Counted from the stretch's first letter, positions 51,842 through 60,449 are shown. The stretch is DNA of 64,000 nucleotides from Tsukamurella sp040611135 (GCF_040611135.1 NZ_JBEXNL010000001.1:1-64000); one strand, 5' to 3'. The notes: generated from the letters alone by a model not told the origin. A program made the numbers and translations.

Positions 51842-53536
51842 ATGACCACCACCGCTGAAGGCGCCGACGAGATCGTCGCCCCCCTGGATCTGCTGCTCGT
51901 CAACTCCACCAAGAGCTTCGCGTCCCGCATGGTGCCGAACGCCGCCTGGGCCCGGTTCGGGCAGTCCCTCGCCGGACAGCCGGTGACCGTGGCCGAGCGC
52001 GCCGCGGGTCTGGCCAAGGAGCTGGGCCTGATCGCCGTCGGCCGCAGCGGCCGTGAGCCGCAGAAGGGCGACTTCCGGTTCAAGGATCCCGCCTGGGCCA
52101 ACAACCCGCTGCTCAACCGCATCGAACAGGCCTACCTGGCCATCTCCGACCTGGCGAATCAGCTCTACGACGATGCCGACCTGGATTGGAAGGACGCCGA
52201 GAAGATGCGGTTCGTCCTCGACAACCTCATCGAGGGCCTGTCGCCGACGAACAACCCCTTCGTCTCGCCGGTCGGGTGGAAGGCGATGATCGACACCGGC
52301 GGCCTGTCGATGGTTCGCGGGCTCACCGCCTTCGCCAAGGACATGGCGTCCAAGCCGCGGATCCCGTCGATGGTCGACCCGAAGGCCTACACCGTGGGCG
52401 AGACCGTCGCGACGACGAAGGGCACCGTCGTCCTGCGGACCCGGATGTTCGAGCTGATCCAGTACGCCCCGCAGACCAAGCAGGTGCGCGAGGTGCCGCT
52501 GCTGCTGGTGCCGCCGGTGATCAACAAGTTCTACATCATGGACCTCGCGCCGGGCCGCAGCCTCGTGGAGCATTACGTCAAGGGCGGCCAGCAGGTGTTC
52601 GCCATCTCGTGGCGCAATCCGTCTGCGCGGCATCGCGACTGGGGCTTCGACGAGTACGGCAAGGCGATCATCGAGGCGCTCGACGCGCTCCAGGTGATCA
52701 CCGGCGTCGACACGGCGAACGTGTTCTCCACCTGCTCGGGCGGCATCCTCGCCGCGATGGTGATGGCACACCTGTTCGCGACCGGGCACGGCGACCGGAT
52801 CTCCGGCCTGACCTTCGGCGTGACCGTCCTCGACCAGAGCCACGCGGGCTTCGCCTCGGCCCTGGCGGACCGTCGGGCCGCGGACGCCGCGATCCGCACT
52901 TCCGCGGGTAAGGGCTACCTCGACGGTGCCGCGATGGCGGAGATGTTCGCCTGGCTGCGGCCGACGGACCTGGTGTGGCGCTACGTGGTGAACAACTACA
53001 TCCAGGGCCGCCCTCCGGCCGCCTTCGACGTTCTGTTCTGGAACGCCGACACCACCCGCATGGCCGCCGCGCTGCACCGCGACATGGTGCTCATGGGGCT
53101 GGACAACAAGCTGGTCACGCCCGGTGCGTCGACGATGCTCGGCACCCCGGTGGACCTGGGAAAGATCGAGGCCGACCTGTACGTGCTCGGCGGCATCTCC
53201 GACCACATCTGCCCCTGGCAGGCCACCGAGCGCAGTGCCGCGCTGTTCGGCAGCAAGGACAACACCTACGTGCTGTCCACCGCCGGCCACATCGCCTCGC
53301 TGGTCAACCCGCCCGGCAACCCGAAGTCCTCGTACCGCACCGCGCCGGTCCTGCAGGACCAGACGCCCGAGGAGTGGTTCGAGACCGCCGAGAAGGTGTC
53401 CGGCTCCTGGTGGCCGCACCATCTCGAGTGGCTCGATGCCCGCAGCGGCGCGGAGGTCGACGCACCGTCGGCCCTGGGTGCCGCCGGCTACGAGCCCCTC
53501 GCCCCCGCCCCCGGCACCTACGTCCTGGAGAAGTGA
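51842..53536 (+). CDS. phaC: Polyhydroxyalkanoate synthase (PhaC-like)
   Basis: Polymerizes 3-hydroxyacyl-CoA to PHA. 564 residues, alpha/beta fold. Nucleophile Cys298 in STCSGG (the PHA-synthase Cys form of the lipase box), Asp in GGISDHICPW, His in LSTAGHIASLVN; N-terminal region with NPLLNRIEQAYLAISD and ALTRGLNNFVEG-like helices as in class I/II synthases. Length fits a single-subunit synthase. Downstream MaoC hydratase and depolymerase support a PHA role. Confidence 0.85.
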   Translation: MTTTAEGADEIVAPLDLLLVNSTKSFASRMVPNAAWARFGQSLAGQPVTVAERAAGLAKELGLIAVGRSGREPQKGDFRFKDPAWANNPLLNRIEQAYLAISDLANQLYDDADLDWKDAEKMRFVLDNLIEGLSPTNNPFVSPVGWKAMIDTGGLSMVRGLTAFAKDMASKPRIPSMVDPKAYTVGETVATTKGTVVLRTRMFELIQYAPQTKQVREVPLLLVPPVINKFYIMDLAPGRSLVEHYVKGGQQVFAISWRNPSARHRDWGFDEYGKAIIEALDALQVITGVDTANVFSTCSGGILAAMVMAHLFATGHGDRISGLTFGVTVLDQSHAGFASALADRRAADAAIRTSAGKGYLDGAAMAEMFAWLRPTDLVWRYVVNNYIQGRPPAAFDVLFWNADTTRMAAALHRDMVLMGLDNKLVTPGASTMLGTPVDLGKIEADLYVLGGISDHICPWQATERSAALFGSKDNTYVLSTAGHIASLVNPPGNPKSSYRTAPVLQDQTPEEWFETAEKVSGSWWPHHLEWLDARSGAEVDAPSALGAAGYEPLAPAPGTYVLEK

Positions 53537-53540
53537 GCGC

Positions 53541-53993
53541 ATGACAACGACAGTCACGACCCCGCAGGACCTGCTTCCGCTCGTCGGGCAGACGCTCGGC
53601 ACCACCGAGTGGGTGAGCATCGACCAGGACCGGGTGAACCTCTTCGCCGACGCCACCGACGATCATCAGTGGATCCACGTCGACCCCGAGAAGGCGGCGA
53701 ACGGGCCGTTCGGCGGGATCATCGCCCACGGCTACCTCACGCTGTCGCTCGCGCCGGTGCTGCTGCAGGAGGCGGTCGTCGTCGAGGAGTTCTCGGCCGC
53801 GCTGAACTACGGGCTCAACAAGGTCCGCTTCCCGTCGCCCGTGCCGGTCGGCTCGCGGCTGCGGGCCACCGTCGACCTGGTGTCCGCGCAGGACAAGAAC
53901 GGGGCGATCGAGGCGGTCTTCCGCCTGACCTACGAGGTCGACGGTGCCGACCGTCCGGCCTGCATCGCCGAGACGGTGGTGTTGTACCGATGA
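53541..53993 (+). CDS. MaoC family (R)-specific enoyl-CoA hydratase, PhaJ-like
   Basis: 150-residue hot-dog protein with the hydratase motif FADATDDHQWIHVDPEKA and GGIIAHGYLTLSLAP. Members hydrate trans-2-enoyl-CoA to (R)-3-hydroxyacyl-CoA, the PHA monomer, linking beta-oxidation to polymer synthesis. It starts four bases after phaC stops and overlaps phaZ by ATGA, so role as PhaJ is well supported by context. Confidence 0.88.
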   Translation: MTTTVTTPQDLLPLVGQTLGTTEWVSIDQDRVNLFADATDDHQWIHVDPEKAANGPFGGIIAHGYLTLSLAPVLLQEAVVVEEFSAALNYGLNKVRFPSPVPVGSRLRATVDLVSAQDKNGAIEAVFRLTYEVDGADRPACIAETVVLYR

Positions 53994-54889
53994 GCGACAA
54001 CGCGACCGGCGCCGGCGACGGCGCCGAGGTGGAGCTGCCCGAGGACCTGCTGATCGCCACCGGTGGGCAGCGGATCCGGGTGCGCTACCGGCCGGGAACG
54101 GGCGTGCCGCTGGTCCTGTGCAACGGGATCGGCGCGAGCCTGGAGGTGCTGGACCCGTTCGTCGAGGCGCTCGACCCCGAGCGTCCCGTCGTCCGGTTCG
54201 ACGCGCCCGGCACGGGCGAGTCGCCGACCTCGATGCTGCCCTACGGTTTCCCGTACCTGGCGTGGGTGCTCGGTCGCGTGCTGGACGAGCTGGGCATCGG
54301 CGTCGTCGACATCCTGGGCCTGTCCTGGGGCGGTGCGCTGGCGCAGCAGTTCGCGTTCCAGAACCCGATGCGTTGCCGACGGCTGATCCTCGTGTCGACC
54401 GGCACGGGCGCGATCATGGTTCCCGGCGATCCGCGGGTGCTCCGGAAGATGATCACGCCGAAGCGTTTCCGCGATCCCGAGTACGCGGCGCAGGTGGCGG
54501 GCGAGCTGTACGGCGGGTCGGTGCGGGAGGACGCGGCGGACATCGGCGAGACCTTCTCGCGGCAGATGCACGCGGGCTCGAAGATGGGCTACCTGCACCA
54601 GCTCATGGCCGGATCGGTGTGGACCTCGATCTTCGCGCTCCCGGTGATCCGGCAGAAGACGCTCCTGCTGTTCGGCGAGGACGACCCGATCGTCCCGATG
54701 ATCAACGGCCGGATCTTCGAGACCCTGTTGCCCCGGGCCACCCTGCATCGGCACGACGGCGGCCACGTGGACCTGGTCACCCGGGCGGACAAGCTGGCAC
54801 CGGTCATCGACGAGTTCCTCGGGACGCCGCACCTCGGGCGGCGCCAGTGGCGCGGCCGGAAGGCCGGTCTCCTCACAGCTCGCGACTGA
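53990..54889 (+). CDS. phaZ: Intracellular PHA depolymerase-like alpha/beta hydrolase (PhaZ)
   Basis: 299 residues closely resembling the Pseudomonas medium-chain PHA depolymerase: LVLCNGIGASLEVLDPFVEA, Ser112 in GLSWGGALAQQFAF, GAIMVPGDPRVLRKM, Asp in LFGEDDPIVPM and His in HDGGHVDLV. Acts on stored PHA granules inside the cell. Last gene of the PHA operon, coupled to the hydratase gene by a 4-bp overlap. Confidence 0.87.
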   Translation: MSDNATGAGDGAEVELPEDLLIATGGQRIRVRYRPGTGVPLVLCNGIGASLEVLDPFVEALDPERPVVRFDAPGTGESPTSMLPYGFPYLAWVLGRVLDELGIGVVDILGLSWGGALAQQFAFQNPMRCRRLILVSTGTGAIMVPGDPRVLRKMITPKRFRDPEYAAQVAGELYGGSVREDAADIGETFSRQMHAGSKMGYLHQLMAGSVWTSIFALPVIRQKTLLLFGEDDPIVPMINGRIFETLLPRATLHRHDGGHVDLVTRADKLAPVIDEFLGTPHLGRRQWRGRKAGLLTARD

Positions 54890-54928
54890 ACCTGGAATCG
54901 TTCTGACATCGGGCGTACTCTATTTCGC

Positions 54929-55354
54929 ATGAGCGAGGTGGACACCGCCGAGGACCGGCTGCGGGGCGTGGGGCTGCGGATCACCGCACCCCGCGTCGCC
55001 GCGCTCGGTTTCCTCGACGGGCATCCCCATGCCACCGCGGACGATGTCGCGGAGTTCCTCCGGGGCCGCCTCGGCACCGTCGCCACGCAGACCGTCTACG
55101 ACGTGCTGCGGGTGTGCGCCGAGAAGGGCCTGCTCAGGCGCATCGAGCCCGCCGGATCCGCGGTCAGGTACGAGGCGCGGGTCGCCGACAACCACCACCA
55201 CCTGGTGTGCCGGTCCTGCGCGAGGATCGTCGACATCGACTGCGCCGTCGGCGCGGCCCCGTGCCTGACGGTCGACGACGACCACGGCTTCGTCATCGAC
55301 GAGGCCGAGGTCACCTTCTGGGGCTACTGCCCCGACTGCGCCGCCACGCGCTGA
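54929..55354 (+). CDS. Fur family transcriptional regulator (FurA-like)
   Basis: Metal- or peroxide-responsive repressor, 141 residues: winged helix (RITAPRVAALGFLDGHPHAT, TQTVYDVLRVCAEKGLL), metal region DNHHHLVCRSC, and two CxxC pairs (Cys94/97 and Cys134/137) for structural zinc. The ATG follows a -10-like TACTCT at eleven bases, so the transcript start is close to or at the ATG, as for mycobacterial furA. Unlike furA-katG operons, no katG follows; the next gene is ohr. Confidence 0.9.
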   Translation: MSEVDTAEDRLRGVGLRITAPRVAALGFLDGHPHATADDVAEFLRGRLGTVATQTVYDVLRVCAEKGLLRRIEPAGSAVRYEARVADNHHHLVCRSCARIVDIDCAVGAAPCLTVDDDHGFVIDEAEVTFWGYCPDCAATR

Positions 55355-55401
55355 TTTCTGCAGATAGTCGCTTCTCCCGGGCCGCGCACTGCGGGTGCGG
55401 T

Positions 55402-55429
55402 GCGCTTCGGGTCCGTCGCGCTTCGGGTC
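55402..55429 (+). repeat. 12-bp direct repeat upstream of ohr
   Basis: GCGCTTCGGGTC occurs at 55402-55413 and again at 55418-55429, a 16-base period, in the 176-base gap between the Fur and Ohr genes. It may be a tandem regulator site or a chance duplication in GC-rich DNA. Confidence 0.5.
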
Positions 55430-55530
55430 GGCGCACCGTCGAACCCCGGGGACGCGAGCCGTGATGCGGACTACTGTCGGAGGGGACGCCGCCCGGAACC
55501 GGGCGGCACGAATGCGAAGGAGCGCACGAT

Positions 55531-55956
55531 ATGAGCCTGGACGTCGTCTACACCATCTCCTCGACCGCCACCGGCGGTGGCCGCGACGGTCACGTGAAGT
55601 CGGCCACCGGCCGCATCGACCTCGACACCCGGCCCCCGAAGGAGATGGGCGGCAACGGCGAGGGCACCAACCCGGAGGAGCTGTTCTCCGCCGGCTACGC
55701 CGCGTGCTTCCTCGGCGCCGTCCGCGCCGTGGGCCGCAACGAGAAGGTCGCGATCCCCGACGACGCGACCGTCGAGGTCACCGTCGGCTTCGGCAAGACC
55801 GAGACCGGGTTCGGCATCAACGCCGCGATCACCGCGACCCTTCCCGGTCTCGCGCAGGCCGACGCCGAGGCGATCGTCGCCAAGGCGCACCAGCTGTGCC
55901 CGTACTCGAACGCGACGCGCGGCAACATCGATGTCGATCTGACCACCGCGGTCTGA
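55531..55956 (+). CDS. ohr: Organic hydroperoxide resistance protein (Ohr/OsmC)
   Basis: Thiol peroxidase that reduces organic hydroperoxides. 141 residues with both reactive cysteines: Cys59 in GYAACFLGAV (peroxidatic) and Cys123 in HQLCPYSNAT (resolving); ATGRIDLDTRPPKEMGGNG and GTNPEELFSAG are Ohr-typical. GAAGGAG before ATG 55531. No OhrR gene is beside it; the upstream Fur regulator is a possible controller. Confidence 0.93.
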   Translation: MSLDVVYTISSTATGGGRDGHVKSATGRIDLDTRPPKEMGGNGEGTNPEELFSAGYAACFLGAVRAVGRNEKVAIPDDATVEVTVGFGKTETGFGINAAITATLPGLAQADAEAIVAKAHQLCPYSNATRGNIDVDLTTAV

Positions 55957-55999
55957 TCGTCCGCTGAGCACTCTGCTGCGGCCCGCCGCCCTGGGACTC

Positions 56000-56350
56000 G
56001 TGTTCCTCGGCGGCGCGGCCGGTACCCTCGCGCGCGCCGAGGTGGGGCGCTGGCTGCCGCACACCCCGTTCCCGTGGGCCACGTTCGCGGTGAACATGGT
56101 CGGCGCGTTCCTGCTCGGCGGCGTGGTCGAAGCGCTGTCCCAGCGGACCGACGACGAGCGGCACCGTCGGGTGAGGTTGCTGCTGGGCACGGGCTTCTGC
56201 GGGGGACTGACCACCTACAGTACGTTCGCGCTCGACATCCACGGCGCCTCCCCGGCGGTCGGCGCCCTGTACGCCGGTGCGACGGTGCTGCTCGGTCTCG
56301 TCGCGGCCCTGGCCGGGACGGTGTTGGTGCCCAGGGTGATCCCGGCGTGA
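56000..56350 (+). CDS. Fluoride channel subunit FluC/CrcB (first copy)
   Basis: Small four-helix membrane protein exporting fluoride. Family motifs GGAAGTLARAEVGRW, ATFAVNMVGAFLLGG and TGFCGGLTTYSTFALD are present. GTG 56000 would cut into helix 1; an in-frame CTG at 55964 gives a full helix (LSTLLRPAALGLVFLGG), so the annotated start may be short. Its stop overlaps the start of the second copy, so the two subunits probably form a heterodimer with dual topology. No fluoride riboswitch fits in the 43-base gap after ohr. Confidence 0.85.
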   Translation: MFLGGAAGTLARAEVGRWLPHTPFPWATFAVNMVGAFLLGGVVEALSQRTDDERHRRVRLLLGTGFCGGLTTYSTFALDIHGASPAVGALYAGATVLLGLVAALAGTVLVPRVIPA

Positions 56351-56703
56351 CCCCCCTTCTGATCGCCCTCGGGGGTGGGCTCGGGGCCGTCCTGCGCTAC
56401 CTGGTCGACGGTGCGCTGCGCCGCCGGCTCGTCGAGTGGTCCACGGCCGTGATCAACACGACCGGCTCCTTCGTGCTCGGGATACTCGCAGGCCTCGCGG
56501 CGAAGAACGGGGTCGGCGGCGAGGCGCTGGCGATCATCGGCACCGGCGTCTGCGGCGGCTACACGACCTTCAGTACCGCCACCGTGGAGACCCTGGCCCT
56601 GTTACGGAACAAGCGCTACCGCGAGGGCGTGCTCTACGGTCTGGCGACGCTGGTAGCGAGCGTCGTCGCGGTGTGGGGCGGCTACGCCCTCGGCGCGCTC
56701 TGA
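56347..56703 (+). CDS. Fluoride channel subunit FluC/CrcB (second copy)
   Basis: 118 residues with LGGGLGAVLRYLVDGALRRR, STAVINTTGSFVLGILAG and GTGVCGGYTTFSTATVET. The GTG start overlaps the first copy's stop (GTGA). Paired CrcB genes of this type form a mixed dimer in actinobacteria and Bacillus. Ends 61 bases before a convergent membrane protein gene. Confidence 0.9.
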   Translation: MTPLLIALGGGLGAVLRYLVDGALRRRLVEWSTAVINTTGSFVLGILAGLAAKNGVGGEALAIIGTGVCGGYTTFSTATVETLALLRNKRYREGVLYGLATLVASVVAVWGGYALGAL

Positions 56704-56764
56704 CCTTCGGTGCGACTCTGCGATCCGCGTCCGGCGTGTCGTCGCCGACACGCACCGAGGATCG

Positions 56765-57265
56765 TCACGCGCCGCTGCGCTCCACCGCGTACCGGTACAC
56801 CGGCCGGGTGAGCGCCAGCGAGAACAGCATCAGGAACATCACGATGAGGGCGCCCCACATGGGCAGGCCCGCCAGGGGTGCGCCGTTGTGGTCGACGCCG
56901 AAGCGACTCACCGGATCGCTGTAGTCGCGTTCGTTGCCGAGCAGCACCGACGCGGCGGCGAGGAGAAAGCCCACGAACACGGCGAGGCCGTAGAGCGCCG
57001 TCGCCCAGCGTTGCCCGAACAACGCGAACAGGCCGGTGAAGGCCATGGCCGCGACCACCACGAGCCCGGCGATCGCGATGACCAGGATGGTGATCGTGCG
57101 GACGCCCAGCGGCGACGCGGGGAAGTTCCCCGGGTATCCCGTGGTGCCGAGCAGCGCCGAGCACTGGATGATCGCGGTGACGTACAGGGCGATGGCCCCC
57201 GCGCCCGCGGCGAGTGAGACGAGGACCCACAGCCACATCGCGCCGGGCCGGCGCACACTCGCCAC
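56765..57265 (-). CDS. Four-helix membrane protein of unknown function
   Basis: No family recognised. 166 residues with four predicted helices: WLWVLVSLAAGAGAIALYV, TITILVIAIAGLVVVAAMAF, ALYGLAVFVGFLLAAASVLL and a last one near LPMWGALIVMFLMLFSLAL. A polar loop with NERDYSDPVSRFGVD precedes the last helix. The GTG start (57265) is two bases after the yqeY stop; ATG 57238 is an alternative. Probably co-transcribed with yqeY. Confidence 0.7.
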   Translation of the reverse strand: MASVRRPGAMWLWVLVSLAAGAGAIALYVTAIIQCSALLGTTGYPGNFPASPLGVRTITILVIAIAGLVVVAAMAFTGLFALFGQRWATALYGLAVFVGFLLAAASVLLGNERDYSDPVSRFGVDHNGAPLAGLPMWGALIVMFLMLFSLALTRPVYRYAVERSGA

Positions 57266-57267
57266 CG

Positions 57268-57732
57268 TCAGGCCAGCCGGGCCTTGACGGCGGAGGACAG
57301 CCGCTTGCCGTCCGCGGCGCCCGCCGCCTTCGCGTTCGCGACCTTCATGACCTGGCCCATCTGGCGCACCGTCGGGGCCTCGCCGAGCTCGGCGGTCACT
57401 TCGGCGACCGCGGCGTCGACCAGCGCGTTCAGCTCGTCGTCGCCGAGCTGCTTCGGCAGGTAGCGCGACATCACCTCAGCCTCGGCGCGCTCCTTGTCGG
57501 CGAGCTCGTCGCGGCCGTTCGCGGCGAAGATCTCGGCCGCCTCTCCGCGCTTCTTCACCTCACGCGCGACCACCTTGAGGAATTCCTCGTCGGTGAGCGC
57601 GTGCGCGGTGCCGGAGGTCTCCTCGTTCTGGATCGCGGACAGCAGCATCCGGAGCGTGCCGGTGACCAGGGTGTCCTTGGCCTTCATCGCCGTCTTGAGA
57701 TCGTCGCGGATCGCGGCCTTCACTTCTGACAT
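57268..57732 (-). CDS. GatB/YqeY domain protein
   Basis: 154 residues. YqeY-type protein related to the C-terminal tail domain of the tRNA amidotransferase subunit GatB: IRDDLKTAMKAKDTLVTGTL, REVKKRGEAAEIFAANGRDEL, EVMSRYLPKQLGDDELNALV and GQVMKVANAKAAGAADGKRL. The function is not established; it may interact with tRNA or the amidotransferase. Divergent from the metallophosphoesterase gene. Confidence 0.9.
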   Translation of the reverse strand: MSEVKAAIRDDLKTAMKAKDTLVTGTLRMLLSAIQNEETSGTAHALTDEEFLKVVAREVKKRGEAAEIFAANGRDELADKERAEAEVMSRYLPKQLGDDELNALVDAAVAEVTAELGEAPTVRQMGQVMKVANAKAAGAADGKRLSSAVKARLA

Positions 57733-57785
57733 GGCCTCCAAGTTACGCGGTGTGCGTGGGGGCGGCAGCTGAGTATCCTGGGGCA

Positions 57786-58736
57786 ATGGCAGTTCACCCT
57801 CTTCTCCGCGCCGGTGCCGGGTTGGCGGGCGCGGGTGTCGCGTCCATCGCCTACGCCACGGTCCTCGAACGCAACGCGTTCACGCTGCGCGAGCACACGC
57901 TGCCGATCCTGCCTCCCGGTACGCCCACGCTGCGGATCCTGCACATCTCGGACCTGCACATGACGCCCGGACAGCGGCTCAAGCAGGGCTGGGTGCGTGA
58001 CCTGGCGGCCCTCGAACCCGACCTCGTGGTGAACACGGGCGACAACCTGTCGCATCCGCGGGCCGTGCCGTCGGTGGTCCAGACGCTCAACCCGCTGCTG
58101 GCGCGCCCGGGCCTGTTCGTGTTCGGGTCCAACGACTACTTCGGGCCCACCCCGAAGAACCCCGCCAAGTACTTCGACAAGAATCACGAGCGCAAGCACG
58201 GTGAGCCCCTGCCCTGGCAGGACCTGCGCGCCGCATTCTCCGAGCGGGGCTGGCTCGACGCGACGCACCAGCGGCGCCGGCTCGAGGCCGGGGGAGTCAC
58301 GATCCAGGTCGCGGGCGTCGACGATCCGCACATCGAGCGGGACCGGTACGAGACGATCGCAGGGCGGGCCGACGAGGCCGTCGACCTGCGGCTCGCGCTC
58401 ACCCACTCGCCGGAGCCGCGCGTGCTGGACCGGTTCGCCGCCGACGGCTACGACCTCGCGCTCGCCGGCCACACCCACGGCGGTCAGCTGTGCTTGCCGG
58501 TGTACGGCGCGCTGATCACCAATTGCGGTTTGGATCGGTCCCGGGTGAAGGGCGCTTCCGCGTGGGGTGCGCACATGAAGCTGCACGTCAGCGCGGGTCT
58601 GGGCACGTCGCCGTGGGCGCCGTTCCGCACGTTCTGCCGCCCCGAGGCATCGCTGCTGACCCTCGTCGGTGCGCCCGTCCGCGACCGGGAAGTCGAGCTC
58701 GGTCCGGTCATCGCACCGGAGGCGGTACAGGCCTGA
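57786..58736 (+). CDS. Metallophosphoesterase
   Basis: Calcineurin-like phosphoesterase, 316 residues, with one N-terminal membrane segment (RAGAGLAGAGVASIAYATVL). All dinuclear metal motifs are visible: HISDLHM, VNTGDNL, GSNDYFGP and GHTHGG. Resembles YkuE/Rv3683-type membrane-linked enzymes thought to act on lipid phosphates; substrate unknown. Immediately upstream of tRNA-Pro. Confidence 0.88.
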   Translation: MAVHPLLRAGAGLAGAGVASIAYATVLERNAFTLREHTLPILPPGTPTLRILHISDLHMTPGQRLKQGWVRDLAALEPDLVVNTGDNLSHPRAVPSVVQTLNPLLARPGLFVFGSNDYFGPTPKNPAKYFDKNHERKHGEPLPWQDLRAAFSERGWLDATHQRRRLEAGGVTIQVAGVDDPHIERDRYETIAGRADEAVDLRLALTHSPEPRVLDRFAADGYDLALAGHTHGGQLCLPVYGALITNCGLDRSRVKGASAWGAHMKLHVSAGLGTSPWAPFRTFCRPEASLLTLVGAPVRDREVELGPVIAPEAVQA

Positions 58737-58791
58737 CCAGCCGATTTCCTGCCCGACGGTGGCTGTAGTAACCTTATCGAGGTTGTCACCA

Positions 58792-58865
<74 letters not shown>

Positions 58866-58886
58866 CTCGTTGGTTGAGACGACAGC

Positions 58887-58926
58887 AGGGCCCCTGATCA
58901 GTGGAAACACTGGCCAGGGGCCTTAC
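58887..58926 (+). terminator. Terminator after tRNA-Pro
   Basis: GGCCCCTG (58889-58896) pairs with CAGGGGCC (58915-58922), with an inner GTG/CAC stem around GAAA; TTACTTGT follows. Confidence 0.75.
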
Positions 58927-58963
58927 TTGTCGGGATGGAGTCCGCGATCGTCGTCGACGGCCG

Positions 58964-59566
58964 TCACGCCGTTGTGAAGACGCGATCGAGTTGACGGTCG
59001 ATGATCGCGATGGCGTCGTCGGACGACAGCTGGCTCAGCAGCATCCGCGTCTGCAGGCCTTCCGCGCCGGCGGTGAGGAAGGCGCCCTCGACGGCGGGCT
59101 CGACGTGATCCGGCACCTGCCCGAGTGTGTGCGCCGCGGCGATCAGGTCCGTGACCAGATCGGCGAGCCCGGAGGTGGCCGCTTCGGCGACCGCCATGAG
59201 TGCGGGCTCGGTGAGGAAGCGGACGAAGTAGGCCGCGTAGACGGTGTGCCGGTCACGGCGCTCCTGGTCGAGCGGCAGCATCTCCAGGAGAATCCCCCGG
59301 ACGACGGCGCGGATGCTCGGTGACTCGCCGAGCTCGGCCATACGTCCCTTCGCCTGACGTTCTGCGTCGGCGTTGAGGATCTCCAGTGCGCCGAGCAGCA
59401 CCTGATCGCGCGTGCCGAAGTAGTACTGCAGGAGTCGCGCGGAGACATCCGCCTCCGCCGCCACCTGGCGGAGGGTGACCTGCTCGAGCCCGCCTCGCAT
59501 CGCCAGTCGCCAGACCGCCTCGGCGATCTGGCGCCGCCGTTCGTCGTGGTCCACCTGCCTCGGCAT
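58964..59566 (-). CDS. TetR family transcriptional regulator
   Basis: 200 residues with HTH EQVTLRQVAAEADVSARLLQ followed by YYFGTRDQVLLGALE; the C-terminal half (HTVYAAYFVRFLTEPALMAV) is of the common TetR_C type. Divergent from a small membrane protein gene, with a palindrome between them that is the probable operator. ATG 59566. Confidence 0.88.
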   Translation of the reverse strand: MPRQVDHDERRRQIAEAVWRLAMRGGLEQVTLRQVAAEADVSARLLQYYFGTRDQVLLGALEILNADAERQAKGRMAELGESPSIRAVVRGILLEMLPLDQERRDRHTVYAAYFVRFLTEPALMAVAEAATSGLADLVTDLIAAAHTLGQVPDHVEPAVEGAFLTAGAEGLQTRMLLSQLSSDDAIAIIDRQLDRVFTTA

Positions 59567-59601
59567 CGCGCCCAGCCCTTCTCCTGTTTCGTGGTGCGAG
59601 C

Positions 59602-59619
59602 GTAACAAAACGATGTTAT
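59602..59619. promoter_or_regulatory. Candidate TetR operator between divergent genes
   Basis: TAACA (59603-59607) and TGTTA (59614-59618) are inverted repeats with a 6-bp spacer, 36 bases upstream of the TetR start and 43 upstream of the small membrane protein. Confidence 0.5.
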
Positions 59620-59661
59620 GGTGCAATCGGACCAAAAAAGCTGATCGGCAAGGAGGTGACG

Positions 59662-59877
59662 ATGCGGAACGGAATCGTGCTGGTAGTGGGTATCGCACTG
59701 CTGGTGCTGGGAGTGCAGGGCGGGATTCGACTGCTCGTCGATCACGGCAACGAGGGACTGTTGCGATGGATGCCGGGCGGATTCGTCGCGCACCTCGCCG
59801 TCTACGTCGCGGTGGCCGTGGTGGGGCTCGTCCTCGCGAGCCGAGGTGAGGGTCGGGCTGAGGGCTCCGACCATTAA
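59662..59877 (+). CDS. Small two-helix membrane protein
   Basis: 71 residues, no family recognised. Two hydrophobic helices (NGIVLVVGIALLVLGVQGG and AHLAVYVAVAVVGLVLAS) joined by a short loop DHGNEGLLRWMPGG, with a charged tail. AGGAGG lies five bases before ATG 59662. It is divergent from the TetR gene and its probable target, and precedes a secreted protein on the same strand. Confidence 0.75.
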   Translation: MRNGIVLVVGIALLVLGVQGGIRLLVDHGNEGLLRWMPGGFVAHLAVYVAVAVVGLVLASRGEGRAEGSDH

Positions 59878-59955
59878 GTAGCGAACGTAACGAATAGCCC
59901 CCGGGCGTCGACGTTCTGGACACGATCGATCCACAGGAAGAGAAGGAGACTCGAC

Positions 59956-60429
59956 ATGACCTCAACCAACACGCGGCTCCACCCGGTGGGCGTGAGGCGC
60001 TCTCTCGTCGTGGGAATCGCCGGCGCGATCGCCGCATCGGGGCTGTTCGTCGCGGGCGGCGGCGTTGCTCAGGCGGCGGGCGGCGAGGCACTGGTCTGCA
60101 CGAGCGACGGTGTCTCGGTGAGTGCGTCCGATCGGGACGGCGCGCACGGCGGCTATCCGGCCCCCGGCCGCACCTGGGTCGACACCATTGCCGATGCGTC
60201 GAAGTACAATGCAGGATTCATGCAGGTCGTGCCGAAGACCTCTGGCACGCTGACCTGGCAGAACCTACGGACGGGCGCCCATGGGGTACTGCGGGCGGCC
60301 GACGGGCGGTTCGCCGATATCGACACCGGTGCCGGAACCGTTCGCCTCACCGCCGACACGACCGTGAAGTGGGGCTGGGGTTACGCGAATACGAGCCGCA
60401 CGTCCTGTTCCGGAACGTACAGCCGGTAG
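59956..60429 (+). CDS. Secreted protein of unknown function
   Basis: 157 residues with a clear Sec signal peptide: basic GVRRSL, hydrophobic core VVGIAGAIAASGLFVAGG, cleavage after AQA near residue 41. The mature domain (about 115 residues) has two Cys (LVCTSDG and RTSCSGT) near its ends, likely one disulfide, and several Trp and Gly in a beta-rich pattern. No catalytic motif is visible. AAGAAGGAG precedes the ATG. Confidence 0.75.
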   Translation: MTSTNTRLHPVGVRRSLVVGIAGAIAASGLFVAGGGVAQAAGGEALVCTSDGVSVSASDRDGAHGGYPAPGRTWVDTIADASKYNAGFMQVVPKTSGTLTWQNLRTGAHGVLRAADGRFADIDTGAGTVRLTADTTVKWGWGYANTSRTSCSGTYSR

Positions 60430-60449
60430 GGATGTCGACGGTACGCGGC

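Noticed and set aside
55957..55999. Fluoride riboswitch before the FluC pair
   Set aside because: The gap after ohr is only 43 bases, too short for the motif, and no matching structure is seen.
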